Positions 16,372 to 25,682 are shown, numbered from the stretch's first letter. The stretch: 64,000 nt of DNA from an uncultured Bacteroidales bacterium (GCA_947074145.1 CAMTOJ010000003.1:1-64000); one strand, 5' to 3'. Notes: generated from the letters alone by a model not told the origin. Numbers and translations are program-made.

Positions 16372-18327
16372 TTATCTTTTCTGAAAAAGATGTTTTTTTA
16401 CTACTGAATTTATTTGTCTTGATGTGCTTGGTTTTGTCAGAAGATCTGTACAACCGGCATCCGAAGCCTGTTTTTTAAGTGATCTTACAGCATAGGCGGT
16501 TAATACAACTATAGGAACATTCGGATCTACCATTCGAATCTGTTTAGTTGCTTCGATACCATCCATCAAAGGCATCTTTATATCCATAAATACGAATACA
16601 GGTTTCTCTTTCATGAATAAATCAACTGCCTGTTCTCCATTTTCAGCATGAATTACTTCGAAACGGTCTTCAAGAATTGTTTTAAGCATCTGAAAACTAT
16701 AGATTACATCTTCCGCAATAAGAATCTTAGGTTTTTCTTCTTTTATTTTATTAGTTGTAACTATACGTTGTACCTGAGTATCCGACTCTGATGAACCCTT
16801 TTCAACCTTTAAAGGGATCTGAAAATAGAAACATGTTCCAAGTCCTTTTGACGATATTACATCTATCTCACCATTCATCATATAAACCAATGATTTACAT
16901 AATGAAAGACCTATATAATCGCTATTTTCATCATCTCTTTCCGGACGATCGAATATTCCGTTTATTTGTTCCTGACTTAAACCGTCACCATTATCTTTGA
17001 TAAAGAATTTTATTTTAGATTCATTAATTTCATATCCGAAATTAATATTTCCTGTTTTATTGATTTTGATGGATGTAGAAAGAAGTGCATCCATAATTTC
17101 GGTCACCTTTTCCTTATCAAGAATATAAACTGAAGGATCATATTGATTATTGAAAAATATACGATACTGGCTATTAATCTTCATTGAATAAACCTGCTGA
17201 CGCTCAACCATATACTCCCAAAGAGACACCCTTACTTCATTAAGTCGGTTTTCTGTATATGAATCATTAGCATCTGCAATCCCTTCAATAATATTCATAA
17301 GTTTATCATTGTTCACTCGGATGGCTTCAAGATATTTAAGTCTTATTTCCCTATCTTCTGAAGACGCAACAATATCAGAAAATCCCACTATGGCATGAAG
17401 CGGAGTTCTGATCTCATGAACAAGATTTGCATAATATACGCTCTTTGATTTCTCTGATTTTAGAAGCATTGATCTTTCCTGTTCTATAGAAAATTCTTTT
17501 GCCTTTCTGTCATTAATATCTATTGCGACACCGCGAATTACTGAAAGTTTATTATCAGTTCCTCTATGAGCGATATTAGCACGAATTTCAAACCAACGAT
17601 ATTCACCATTGATTTTTAATCTCAAATCTATTGTGAACAGTTCATTATTATTGATAATCTCTTTTGCTTTATCAAACTGTATCTTCTCTATATCTTCATT
17701 CTTTATTATCTCAAGCAGCTGGTCGATACGCAATTCTATCATATCTCCTAACATATGACAATTGTCCTGCGATTGAAAGCTGGCACGAAGAACCCCCTCT
17801 TTCAGATTACATTCCCATGGATATACCACACACTCTTTAAAGCATTTTGATATAAGCTCAAAATTTTGCGATATATTATCTCTATCTCTTTCTGATGAAG
17901 TTATATTTGAGGTAAGTCGTTGATTAGATTCTTTAAGTTGATTTTCTCTTTTGATCATTTTACTCAAAGCTTCCTTCTCCTCTGTGATATCGGTAGATAG
18001 TAGTCTTATCCCATCATTAAAAGATGAAAGATGAAGTTTTAGCCATTTGGTCTTTGACTCAAGTCTTATTCTGAAATCCATAGATTCATGAACTATTATT
18101 TTTTCAGAAATCCCCGAAATCAATGAGTCAAGTCTTTCAAGGTCTTCCGTATAACAATAGTCATCTATATGACTACGAAATTCATTAATAGACAACTTTG
18201 AGCCTTTCAATCCGAAAGTCTCATCGAATATATTATTTAAATATGTTGGAACCCCTTGTTTATTCCAACAACAAAATGATATATAATTCTGATCATATAT
18301 CATCCCCTTAACATCATTTTCAATCAT
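16372..18327 (-). CDS. Cytoplasmic PAS hybrid histidine kinase with receiver domain
   Basis: From the ATG at 18327 it has 651 residues; a TTG at 18351 would add eight. There is no membrane segment. A PAS-like domain spans about 12-118, a coiled coil 118-155, and a second PAS domain with a PAC-type end 155-272. HisKA has LVHEIRTPLHA with phospho-acceptor His304. The ATPase domain keeps DNGDG (445-449) and GLSLCKS, but its N-box reads DALLSTSIKIN where two asparagines are expected. A receiver covers about 533-643, with Asp582 in FMDIKMPLMDG, Thr610 and Lys632. The protein is an orphan, with no partner regulator or DNA-binding domain nearby. Its signal and output are unknown. It is transcribed alone, between the serCA unit and DUF1015. 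Confidence 0.9.
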   Translation of the reverse strand: MIENDVKGMIYDQNYISFCCWNKQGVPTYLNNIFDETFGLKGSKLSINEFRSHIDDYCYTEDLERLDSLISGISEKIIVHESMDFRIRLESKTKWLKLHLSSFNDGIRLLSTDITEEKEALSKMIKRENQLKESNQRLTSNITSSERDRDNISQNFELISKCFKECVVYPWECNLKEGVLRASFQSQDNCHMLGDMIELRIDQLLEIIKNEDIEKIQFDKAKEIINNNELFTIDLRLKINGEYRWFEIRANIAHRGTDNKLSVIRGVAIDINDRKAKEFSIEQERSMLLKSEKSKSVYYANLVHEIRTPLHAIVGFSDIVASSEDREIRLKYLEAIRVNNDKLMNIIEGIADANDSYTENRLNEVRVSLWEYMVERQQVYSMKINSQYRIFFNNQYDPSVYILDKEKVTEIMDALLSTSIKINKTGNINFGYEINESKIKFFIKDNGDGLSQEQINGIFDRPERDDENSDYIGLSLCKSLVYMMNGEIDVISSKGLGTCFYFQIPLKVEKGSSESDTQVQRIVTTNKIKEEKPKILIAEDVIYSFQMLKTILEDRFEVIHAENGEQAVDLFMKEKPVFVFMDIKMPLMDGIEATKQIRMVDPNVPIVVLTAYAVRSLKKQASDAGCTDLLTKPSTSRQINSVVKKHLFQKR

Positions 18328-18634
18328 CACATAGTCGCTTTTATAAAACAATAAGCATATAATAAAAAATTAACGTTTTTGAAAACATTAAGTAGAGCAA
18401 ATATAGTTTTTTAAAATATTATTTAGAATAAATTCATCCAGTATTTATTAAATAAAAACAAATTATCGCTCCAAAACGGCTTATATTAACTTTGTTTTAC
18501 ATTCATCACGCGCTCACGCCAACCTGTAACCTTTTTTAACTACTATATTTATCTACATAAATAAATACATGTTAACTACAGGTGTTTTACATGTTTCGTT
18601 TTGTTAAAAACTACATAATACATCAATCTATTAT
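18328..18634. other. Intergenic region between the hybrid kinase and the serCA terminator
   Basis: About 300 AT-rich bases contain the -7 box for the kinase at 18397-18404. A GC-richer patch lies around 18509-18534, followed by AT-rich sequence. No reading frame or strong hairpin could be supported. Confidence 0.5.
18397..18404 (-). promoter_or_regulatory. Bacteroidota -7 box for the hybrid kinase
   Basis: The minus strand reads TATATTTG followed by C, 70 bases upstream of the ATG at 18327. Confidence 0.45.
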
Positions 18635-18635
18635 A

Positions 18636-18687
18636 CAAAAAAACAAAAGACTCCGTATTAAGAGTTATTCTCAATACGGAGTCTTTT
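18636..18687 (-). terminator. Terminator of the serC-serA operon
   Basis: AAAAGACTCCGTATT (18645-18659) pairs perfectly with AATACGGAGTCTTTT (18673-18687). The minus-strand tail is TTTTGTTTTTTTG. It begins 22 bases past the serA stop. Confidence 0.9.
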
Positions 18688-18708
18688 ATTTTTTATATAA
18701 CAGGCTTA

Positions 18709-19626
18709 TTAATTTACTCTGAATTTATCTATACCAGATTTCAGATATGCTACAGCCTGATTAGCGGCAGCAAGTCCGGCATTGGTATTAGCTTCTTTTG
18801 TCTGAGCACCCATTTTTTTAGGAGTAAAGAAACAGCGATCTTCATATTTTGCATTAAACTCATCCATATTCGATGGCTTAATATCTGCAATATAAACAAA
18901 ATCATCTCTGTCACCCATAAGTTTAAGCAAGCCGGCTTCATCAATCACCTCTTTACGAGCTGTATTGATAAGGGTAGCTCCTTTTGGCATAAGAGAAACA
19001 AGATCATAACCTATTGATTTGATTGTTGCAGGAGTTGCCGGAATATGCAAAGATATATATTGTGAAACTTTATATAACTCTTCAACACTATCTACAGCAA
19101 TTACACCTTCTGCATTAATATGTTCAGGTTTTAAGAAAGGATCATAAGCATAAACAGTCATTCCGAAACCTTTTGCAATACGGGCTACATTACGTCCTAC
19201 ATTGCCATAAGCATGAATACCGATAGTTTTATCCTTTAATTCAGTTCCTGTTGATCCGTTGAATTTATTTCTTGCCATGAAAACCATCATACCTAAGACA
19301 AGTTCTGCTACGGCATTTGCGTTCTGGCCCGGAGTATTCATTACAACGATATTCTTTTCTGAGGCTGCTTTCAAATCTACATTGTCATAACCTGCTCCCG
19401 CTCTAATTACAACTTTAAGTTGTGAAGCTGCATTTATGACTTCCGAATCAATAATATCACTTCTTATTATGATCCCCTCTACATTTTTAACGGCATCAAG
19501 AAGTTCTTGTTTTGAAGTATATTTCTCAAGTAAAACAAGTTCGATTCCGGCATTCTCGATTATAGTTTTCATCTCATTTACAGCAGAAGCCGCAAATGGT
19601 TTCTCTGTTGCAATTAATACTTTCAT
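18709..19626 (-). CDS. serA: D-3-phosphoglycerate dehydrogenase, short form without ACT domain
   Basis: This 305-residue enzyme catalyses the first step of serine synthesis, oxidising 3-phosphoglycerate with NAD. The nucleotide-binding loop is GIHAYGNVGRNVARI (136-150). IRAGAGYDNVD (74-84) and NTARKEVIDE (221-230) carry substrate and catalytic arginines. Where most family members have TPH with the catalytic histidine, this one has TPKKMGAQTKEA, placing Lys270 there. That matches the Lys-type, ACT-less class known from Entamoeba and Bacteroidales. Without the regulatory ACT domain, serine feedback of the classic kind is unlikely. It follows serC by 14 bases and shares its terminator. Confidence 0.95.
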   Translation of the reverse strand: MKVLIATEKPFAASAVNEMKTIIENAGIELVLLEKYTSKQELLDAVKNVEGIIIRSDIIDSEVINAASQLKVVIRAGAGYDNVDLKAASEKNIVVMNTPGQNANAVAELVLGMMVFMARNKFNGSTGTELKDKTIGIHAYGNVGRNVARIAKGFGMTVYAYDPFLKPEHINAEGVIAVDSVEELYKVSQYISLHIPATPATIKSIGYDLVSLMPKGATLINTARKEVIDEAGLLKLMGDRDDFVYIADIKPSNMDEFNAKYEDRCFFTPKKMGAQTKEANTNAGLAAANQAVAYLKSGIDKFRVN

Positions 19627-19640
19627 ATTTATGGCAAATT

Positions 19641-20738
19641 TTAATTATTATAGATTTCAGATTTTACCGGAAGTTTTATTTTTTCAAACTCCTGCATACA
19701 CTCAACAAGAGCTTTAACACTTTCCAATGGCATAGCATTATAAATAGATGCTCTAAATCCGCCAACTGAACGATGTCCTTTAATTCCAACCATTCCCTTA
19801 GAAGTAGCATATTCAAAGAACTCAGTTTCTAAATCTTTATAATCTTCATTCATAACAAAACAAACATTCATTAAAGATCTATCCTCTTTGGCTGCAGTTC
19901 CCACGAAAAGTTTGTTTCTATCAATTTCATTATATAAAACATTGGCTTTTTCAATATTCATCTTTTCGATAGCTTCGATACCACCTAATGATTTATACCA
20001 TTTCAGTGTCATAAGACAAGAATAAATAGGAAGCACCGGAGGTGTATTAAACATAGACTCTTTACTGATATGAGTTCTATAGTCAAGCATTGTAGGAATA
20101 GTGCGAGTCACTTTACCCATAGCTTCTTTTTTAACAATCACAATTGTCACACCTGCAGGTCCAAGGTTCTTTTGAGCTCCTGCGTAGATTATATCATATT
20201 TTGAAACATCAAAAGGATGAGACATAAAGTCGGACGACATATCACAAACTAAAGGAACATTTACCTGTGGTGTTTGATAAGTTTGTGTTCCGTAGATTGT
20301 ATTGTTTGAAGTATAATGGAAATACTCTGCTCCTTCAGGAATTGAATAGCCTTTTGGTATATAGGAAAAATTCTTATCCGCAGAAGAACCTACCACTACA
20401 GCTTCGCCAAAATTTTTAGCCTCTTTTATCGCATTTTTAGCCCATGTTCCTGTTTCAAGAAAAGCAGCTTTTTTCTCAAGTAGGTTATATGCAGTCATAC
20501 AAAATTGCATACTTGCTCCACCTCCAAGGAATAAAACTTCATAACCCTCCGGCACATTTAATAATTCTTTGATTAAAGCGTTCGCTTCTTCGATAACAGC
20601 AATAAATGGTTTACTTCTATGCGATACTTCTAAAATCGATAATCCTGTTCCTGCGAAATTATTTACAGCCTTAGCAGTTTCCTCGATAGTATAAGGACTT
20701 AGTATAGACGGACCTGCATAAAAATTATGTTTTTTCAT
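19641..20738 (-). CDS. serC: Phosphoserine aminotransferase
   Basis: The 365-residue PLP enzyme converts 3-phosphohydroxypyruvate and glutamate to phosphoserine, the second step of serine synthesis, and also acts in pyridoxal phosphate synthesis. It opens [14 protein letters not shown] as the family does. HRSKPF (43-48) and GGGASMQF are substrate and cofactor blocks, and the PLP lysine is in [14 protein letters not shown]. The end [15 protein letters not shown] is diagnostic. It is the first gene of the serC-serA operon, with a TAATTTTGC box 88 bases upstream of the ATG. The phosphatase for the final step is not here. Confidence 0.97.
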   Translation of the reverse strand: MKKHNFYAGPSILSPYTIEETAKAVNNFAGTGLSILEVSHRSKPFIAVIEEANALIKELLNVPEGYEVLFLGGGASMQFCMTAYNLLEKKAAFLETGTWAKNAIKEAKNFGEAVVVGSSADKNFSYIPKGYSIPEGAEYFHYTSNNTIYGTQTYQTPQVNVPLVCDMSSDFMSHPFDVSKYDIIYAGAQKNLGPAGVTIVIVKKEAMGKVTRTIPTMLDYRTHISKESMFNTPPVLPIYSCLMTLKWYKSLGGIEAIEKMNIEKANVLYNEIDRNKLFVGTAAKEDRSLMNVCFVMNEDYKDLETEFFEYATSKGMVGIKGHRSVGGFRASIYNAMPLESVKALVECMQEFEKIKLPVKSEIYNN

Positions 20739-20825
20739 ACCCTATGAATGATTTAAAATGTAAATTATAAAAGCATTTTAGTAACAGATTATCAAATATT
20801 ATCATTATCTGCTTTCAAACTTCGG

Positions 20826-20833
20826 CAAAATTA
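20826..20833 (-). promoter_or_regulatory. Bacteroidota -7 box for serC-serA
   Basis: The minus strand reads TAATTTTG followed by C, 88 bases upstream of the serC ATG. Confidence 0.45.
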
Positions 20834-20934
20834 GAAATTAAATTTCAATAGAGTATCGTATATTCTTAAAAGTTATACTATAAAATAAATATTTTTTAAG
20901 CAAATTGCACAAACTATGCAATATTCTCTAATTA

Positions 20935-22233
20935 TTATTCATTTTTTCCGTATCTATCCCCCCATAAAGCTCTCATGTGTTCGGATATCTTTTTTTCAGC
21001 CTTATTGTTTTGTGGTTGCCAAATAGATGTGTTTTTTAACTTATCGGGAAGGAATTGTTGTTTAACAAAATTATTCTCATAACTATGTGAATATTTATAA
21101 TCCACACCGTAACCGATATCCTTCATAAGTTTTGTTGGTGCATTTCTCAAATGTAAAGGAACAGGAAGATTACCTGTCTCTTGAACAAGAGCCAAAGCTG
21201 CATTAATGGCACTATAGGCTGAATTACTTTTATCGCAACAGGCAAGATATATAGTAGTTTCAGCAAGTATAATTCGACTTTCCGGCCACCCGATTTTCAT
21301 TACGGAATCGTAAGTTGCATTAGCTAAAAGAAGAGCATTAGGATTTGCCAGACCGATATCTTCTGATGCGGAAATCAATAAGCGGCGAGCTATAAATGCC
21401 GGATCCTCTCCTCCCGAGATCATCCTTGCAAGATAATAAATAGCAGCATCCGGATCACTGCCTCTGATAGACTTGATATATGCCGATATTAAATCATAAT
21501 GCATCTCTCCTGTCTTGTCGTAAGCCATAGGGTTCTCCTGTAATGCATCAACAACAAGTTTATCGGTAATAACAAGTTTTTTAGAATCTGACGAAGAGGT
21601 TATAAGATCTATAATATTAAGAAATTTTCTGGCATCACCTCCGGCAAAACGAAACAGAGCATTGGTTTCTTCAATCTCTATATCGTATTGTTTTAATATT
21701 TCATCTATTTTCATTGCCCGGTCAAGCAACTTTAAAAGATCTCCATCTTCCTGTGGTTTAAGTGTATAAACCTGACATCTGGAAAGAAGAGGGCGTATCA
21801 CCTCGAATGATGGATTCTCGGTAGTTGCACCAATAAGTACAACAGAGCCGTTTTCAACAGCTCCAAGAAGAGAATCTTGTTGATTCTTACTGAATCTGTG
21901 AATTTCATCAATAAAAAGAATTGGGCTTTTCTTCTCAAAAAAACTGTTTTTCTTAGCACTTTCAAGTACATCTCTTACATCTTTTACTCCCGACTGAATT
22001 GCACTCAGTGAGTAAAAGGGACGATCAAGCTGATTTGATATTATTCTTGCGAGCGTGGTTTTTCCAACTCCGGGAGGTCCCCATAGAATAAATGAAGAGA
22101 TATTGCCCGATTCTATCATTTTTTTTAAAACGCCATTCGGTCCTACCAAATGTTGTTGTCCTATATAATCATCAAGATTCTTAGGTCTGATCCTATCTGC
22201 AAGTGGTGCTAACATACATTTATCAAAACTCAT
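20935..22233 (-). CDS. rarA: Replication-associated recombination protein RarA (AAA ATPase)
   Basis: RarA (called MgsA in some species) is a clamp-loader-like AAA+ ATPase acting at stalled replication forks. From the ATG at 22233 it has 432 residues. PLADRIRPKNLDDYIGQ opens the conserved core, Walker A is GPPGVGKTT (52-60), Walker B is LFIDEIHRFSK, and sensor 1 is GATTENPSFE. The C-terminal tetramerisation region has PVPLHLRNAPTKLMKD and YKYSHSYENN. A TTG at 22254 would add seven residues, but it lies inside the TAGCTTTG promoter-like box, so the ATG is preferred. It is a single gene. Confidence 0.95.
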   Translation of the reverse strand: MSFDKCMLAPLADRIRPKNLDDYIGQQHLVGPNGVLKKMIESGNISSFILWGPPGVGKTTLARIISNQLDRPFYSLSAIQSGVKDVRDVLESAKKNSFFEKKSPILFIDEIHRFSKNQQDSLLGAVENGSVVLIGATTENPSFEVIRPLLSRCQVYTLKPQEDGDLLKLLDRAMKIDEILKQYDIEIEETNALFRFAGGDARKFLNIIDLITSSSDSKKLVITDKLVVDALQENPMAYDKTGEMHYDLISAYIKSIRGSDPDAAIYYLARMISGGEDPAFIARRLLISASEDIGLANPNALLLANATYDSVMKIGWPESRIILAETTIYLACCDKSNSAYSAINAALALVQETGNLPVPLHLRNAPTKLMKDIGYGVDYKYSHSYENNFVKQQFLPDKLKNTSIWQPQNNKAEKKISEHMRALWGDRYGKNE

Positions 22234-22251
22234 TATTAATAAAACATAAAA

Positions 22252-22259
22252 CAAAGCTA
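22252..22259 (-). promoter_or_regulatory. Bacteroidota -7 box for rarA
   Basis: The minus strand reads TAGCTTTG, 19 bases upstream of the preferred ATG at 22233. It overlaps the alternative TTG at 22254. Confidence 0.45.
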
Positions 22260-22462
22260 TGTAATTTAAACCACTAATTATGCTATTTGTCTTATTTGTA
22301 TAATGAATTTTATTATTTATTCCGATAAAAATAATTCATACTCTCAATTAAACCTTTTAATTATGATTCGGTCTTAATAATAAATTCAGATAGTAAATAA
22401 TATTGAAGATGCATCGATGTTTACTACACAAAAACTATTTACAATAACAAAAAATATCGCTT

Positions 22463-22972
22463 ATGAAAACTAAATTAATCCTTTCCACATTAGCATTAGC
22501 ATTCACTATAGGAATTTCAGCTCAGGAAACTACTACAAATACAAAATCTCGTCAAAACGTAAAGGCAAAAGATAAAACTGAACAGACTCAAGATGATAAA
22601 AAACAAAAACGTGAATTTCCTTCAGCTGAAATGATTAAGGAACTTTCTCTTTCCGATAAACAGATTGAACAAATGAAAGCTGTTAGAAAAGATCATACTG
22701 AAAAGATGGAAAAACTTAGAAAAGAGAGAGAAAAAAATCGCGAAGAACAGTCTGAACGTCCTGATAGAGAGGAAATGAGAAAACAAATGGATAAAATGAG
22801 AACTGAGCAAGAAGCTGAATATAAGAAAATATTATCTGAAGAGCAGTTTAAAAAGTTCCGTGAGATTCAGGAAAAAGAGAGAAAAGAGAGAAGAGATAGA
22901 CCTCAGGGTGAAGGAAGAGGAAATCGTGGCGGAGGTGACAGACCTCGTGGCGGACAAAGTGGTAATCGCTAA
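22463..22972 (+). CDS. DUF4890 periplasmic protein, Spy/CpxP-like
   Basis: The 169-residue protein has a signal peptide (residues 1-20, cut after GISA). The mature part is a highly charged helical protein. PSAEMIKELSLSDKQIEQMK (53-72) and ILSEEQFKKFREIQ are the paired helix motifs of LTXXQ/Spy-type periplasmic proteins. The last 25 residues are Gly/Arg-rich (GEGRGNRGGGDRPRGG). Bacteroidota proteins of this type are grouped as DUF4890; a chaperone or envelope-stress role is inferred by similarity to Spy and CpxP. It is alone on the plus strand, between rarA and a convergent terminator. Confidence 0.8.
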   Translation: MKTKLILSTLALAFTIGISAQETTTNTKSRQNVKAKDKTEQTQDDKKQKREFPSAEMIKELSLSDKQIEQMKAVRKDHTEKMEKLRKEREKNREEQSERPDREEMRKQMDKMRTEQEAEYKKILSEEQFKKFREIQEKERKERRDRPQGEGRGNRGGGDRPRGGQSGNR

Positions 22973-23045
22973 TAATTTGAATCAAAATCAAATTTCCTTT
23001 CATAACATTTAATTGACATATATATATTACAATCTCAATAATAAC

Positions 23046-23082
23046 TAAAAAAGCGCATCAGATTTATCTGTGCGCTTTTTTC
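23046..23082. terminator. Bidirectional terminator between the DUF4890 and DUF5606 genes
   Basis: AAAAAAGCGCA pairs with TGCGCTTTTTT, with an inner CAGA/TCTG stem. T-runs serve both convergent genes. Confidence 0.9.
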
Positions 23083-23123
23083 TTATTAAATAATGAAATA
23101 TAATTTCTTTGTTTAATATGATA

Positions 23124-23549
23124 TTACTCTTCTGTTGATTCAACCTCTTCAGCATCTTTGCCTATTGAGAAATCATTAATACCACCTTCAATTAAAAGAT
23201 TATACCAAGAGATTAATTTTTTAATATCACTTGGATACACTCTTTCTCTATCAAAGTCAGGCAATACTTGAGCAAACCAATTTCTTAACTCCTCAGCTGT
23301 TGCTTTTGTAGAGATTTTAGCAACTTCCCCATTCTCAACTTCTTTTACAGATGTCAGAACTTCTGATAGAGGCTTTTCTCCCTCTTCTGTAAACATAGCA
23401 ATATCAGCAAGAGAAATAACCTTATCATGTGAATAAGCAGGCATTCTTTTACCTGTTGTGATACTCTCAACGATTAGCATATTTTTCCCTCTTGATACCA
23501 GTTTAAACAATCCCGGTTTTCCTGATATTGATAAAATATTATTCAACAT
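23124..23549 (-). CDS. DUF5606 family protein
   Basis: The 141-residue soluble protein opens NNILSISGKPGLFKLVSRGKN and continues MLIVESITTGKRMP, the signature of DUF5606. A winged-helix-like second half contains LRNWFAQVLPDFDRERVYPSDIKKLISWYNLL, and the tail is acidic. The function is unknown; the small N-terminal SH3-like strand set suggests nucleic-acid or protein binding. It is the last gene of the cluster after coaE, but a 141-base gap and its own TACATTTGC box suggest separate expression as well. Confidence 0.86.
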   Translation of the reverse strand: MLNNILSISGKPGLFKLVSRGKNMLIVESITTGKRMPAYSHDKVISLADIAMFTEEGEKPLSEVLTSVKEVENGEVAKISTKATAEELRNWFAQVLPDFDRERVYPSDIKKLISWYNLLIEGGINDFSIGKDAEEVESTEE

Positions 23550-23589
23550 ATTATTATTTTTTTGTCCTAAATTATTTTTGTTTGGTGCG

Positions 23590-23597
23590 CAAATGTA
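23590..23597 (-). promoter_or_regulatory. Bacteroidota -7 box for the DUF5606 gene
   Basis: The minus strand reads TACATTTG followed by C, 41 bases upstream of the ATG. Confidence 0.48.
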
Positions 23598-23690
23598 ATA
23601 CTCAACATTTAATGTAACAAATAAACATCATCAAAATATAAAAGATAGATATATTGAATCGGTTATTTTATGTTATATATAATATCAAGA

Positions 23691-24287
23691 TTACACTTTA
23701 TTTATGTTTAATTCCTTGATAATCTTTTCAATTTGAGATAAAAGAGATACCTTTTCATCATTTAACAAGAGGTAATCACTTTTTTTATCTTTTTCTTTTT
23801 GAGACATTTGAGAATTTATTCTCTCAATTACTTTATCTCTTTGACAATTTTCCCTCTTTATAACTCTGTTTATACGAACCTCTTCATCTGCACTTACAGA
23901 GATTATCTTATCAAGAAATCGATCAAATCCTGATTCAAATATCAAAGCACTTTCTATAAAATATATATCCTTTTTACATTGAGATGCCCGGTATTGAAAA
24001 TCCTGCAATACAAGAGGATGTATCACGTTATTTAATTTTTGACGTAATTCGTCATCGTTAAAAATATGTGTTGCAAGTAACTCCTTATTAATATCGTCAC
24101 ATTTGTATATACTTTCTCCTAATGCTCCTATAAGAAAAGATTTCACTTCAGCCGATTCAGCCATAATTCTTTTTGCCTGGGAATCACTATCATAAACTTC
24201 ATATCCCAGCTTTTTCAATATTTGAGACACATAGCTCTTTCCGGATCCTATTCCCCCGGTTATTCCAATTTTAATAGCCATATTCAT
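23691..24287 (-). CDS. coaE: Dephospho-CoA kinase
   Basis: CoaE (198 residues) phosphorylates dephospho-CoA in the last step of coenzyme A synthesis. The P-loop GITGGIGSGKS is at residues 8-18. DSDSQAKRIM (34-43), HPLVLQDF and the LID-like segment KRENCQRDKVIERI are the expected substrate and lid elements. The ATG directly follows the TAA of the ybbR gene with no gap, so the genes are coupled. An ATG two codons in (MAIKIG) would fit equally well. Confidence 0.96.
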   Translation of the reverse strand: MNMAIKIGITGGIGSGKSYVSQILKKLGYEVYDSDSQAKRIMAESAEVKSFLIGALGESIYKCDDINKELLATHIFNDDELRQKLNNVIHPLVLQDFQYRASQCKKDIYFIESALIFESGFDRFLDKIISVSADEEVRINRVIKRENCQRDKVIERINSQMSQKEKDKKSDYLLLNDEKVSLLSQIEKIIKELNINKV

Positions 24288-25292
24288 TTATCTGATTTCT
24301 ATGATATATTCTATACTATCGGGATGCAACCTTACATTATTGATACTTGAAGGCATTGAAATTATAGATAAAGGTGCTTTTTGATTAGTTGATAAAATAA
24401 CATCATTATAATCTACTACAATCCTAAAAGAATCAGGAACGGCACCCTTAAAGTCGCTCAATCCCACAAAAAAACTTACCTGGATGTTAGATGGGAATAT
24501 CCTTACATCTAAAGTATCTGGCATATTTATTACATCTACAGGCAAAGAGATTCTTTTTTCAGTATATTCCTCTATCGGAACAAAAAGAGATACACTTGAA
24601 GGTATTATAGATGCTCCTTCGATTTTCTCAAGGGATAAAGATTTTGTCAGATCTTCCGAAACTTCGGTTATATAAATCGAATCAGTATAGACACATTCAA
24701 TCTCACCAATCTTAGATTCAGGAGCAAAAACCTGCACCGAATCTGGTGTTAATGTTATCTTATTTTCCGTAATTCGGGATTGCAGTTTTGGGATAATCTC
24801 ACCTTTTAATTTTACCGGTACCTTTTTATTAACCCTGGTCGAATAGGGTAGTTTTAATTGTTGTGGAGTAAAGCCAAGGATAGAAGAGGTCAATTTCAAT
24901 TGCTTTTTGATCGACGACAATAACATCGCTTCATTTACAACATATTTTCCATCCTGATCATTAAGAATACTGAAATCTATATCGATTGGAGTAAATCGTT
25001 TTTTTATTGAATAATTTAAAAGAATAAGACCTTTATCTTTTATCCTGACTTTTATATCGTCAGGGATATCATCTTCTAGCACAATGTTTCCCGGAATATT
25101 GCTGAATTTAACCGGGATCGAAAAACTCTTTTCAGTGTCTTCATTCATAGATTGAAGCATCCAGAAAAGGAAAGATAATGCAATAAAGAAAAAGAAGGTC
25201 AACAACTCCTTGTTCCTATAGGTTCCAAAAAGTAATTTGACCTTCTTCTCTAAATATCTTAATGATGTCCCTAACTTCTTTCGATTCATCAT
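24288..25292 (-). CDS. YbbR-like (CdaR-type) membrane-anchored protein
   Basis: This 334-residue protein has a short basic cytoplasmic start, one membrane segment (about residues 29-47, TFFFFIALSFLFWML), and an extracytoplasmic part of several YbbR-type beta repeats (IPVKFSNIP, VPVKLKGEI, LPVDVINMP are the repeat starts). In Firmicutes YbbR/CdaR regulates the diadenylate cyclase CdaA; no cyclase gene is adjacent here, so that role is not implied. Its place between yajC and coaE is the standard Bacteroidales arrangement. It is 18 bases from yajC. Confidence 0.86.
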   Translation of the reverse strand: MMNRKKLGTSLRYLEKKVKLLFGTYRNKELLTFFFFIALSFLFWMLQSMNEDTEKSFSIPVKFSNIPGNIVLEDDIPDDIKVRIKDKGLILLNYSIKKRFTPIDIDFSILNDQDGKYVVNEAMLLSSIKKQLKLTSSILGFTPQQLKLPYSTRVNKKVPVKLKGEIIPKLQSRITENKITLTPDSVQVFAPESKIGEIECVYTDSIYITEVSEDLTKSLSLEKIEGASIIPSSVSLFVPIEEYTEKRISLPVDVINMPDTLDVRIFPSNIQVSFFVGLSDFKGAVPDSFRIVVDYNDVILSTNQKAPLSIISMPSSINNVRLHPDSIEYIIEIR

Positions 25293-25310
25293 AAAGAAAT
25301 TATATTAATT

Positions 25311-25628
25311 TTATTTTTGTTGATCCTGTTGTGTGTCTACAGCACTCTGGAACACTGAATCTTTTGAGATTCTGATGGTTACACTTTCTGAGATTGACAC
25401 GATAAAAGAATCTTGTCTAACCTCTTTTATTTTTCCGTATATACCTCCCGCTGTGACAATTTTATCTCCGGGTTTCAACGCTTCTCTGAATTTCTTAATT
25501 TCTTTTTGGCGTTTAGTTTGAGGACGGATCATAAAAAAGTAGAAAATTGCAACAATAGCAATGATAAATACAATATTCATCATTCCGCCGTTAGCCGGCA
25601 CTTGCAAAAATAAACTGCTTAAATACAT
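25311..25628 (-). CDS. yajC: Preprotein translocase accessory protein YajC
   Basis: YajC (105 residues) is a small membrane partner of the SecDF-YajC complex. It has one membrane segment (about residues 16-34, MNIVFIIAIVAIFYFFMI) followed by RPQTKRQKEIKKF, then the beta domain FREALKPGDKIVTAGGIYGKI and the tail. RPQ.KRQKE and GD.I.T.GGI.G are diagnostic. A TATATTTG box lies 47 bases upstream. The distance from nusB (117 bases) makes an internal promoter likely. Confidence 0.95.
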   Translation of the reverse strand: MYLSSLFLQVPANGGMMNIVFIIAIVAIFYFFMIRPQTKRQKEIKKFREALKPGDKIVTAGGIYGKIKEVRQDSFIVSISESVTIRISKDSVFQSAVDTQQDQQK

Positions 25629-25674
25629 AATTATTATTTGTTATATTAAACTTCGATTTTTTTATCAATCAAGA

Positions 25675-25682
25675 CAAATATA
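25675..25682 (-). promoter_or_regulatory. Bacteroidota -7 box for yajC-ybbR-coaE
   Basis: The minus strand reads TATATTTG, 47 bases upstream of the yajC ATG, in the gap after nusB. Confidence 0.42.
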
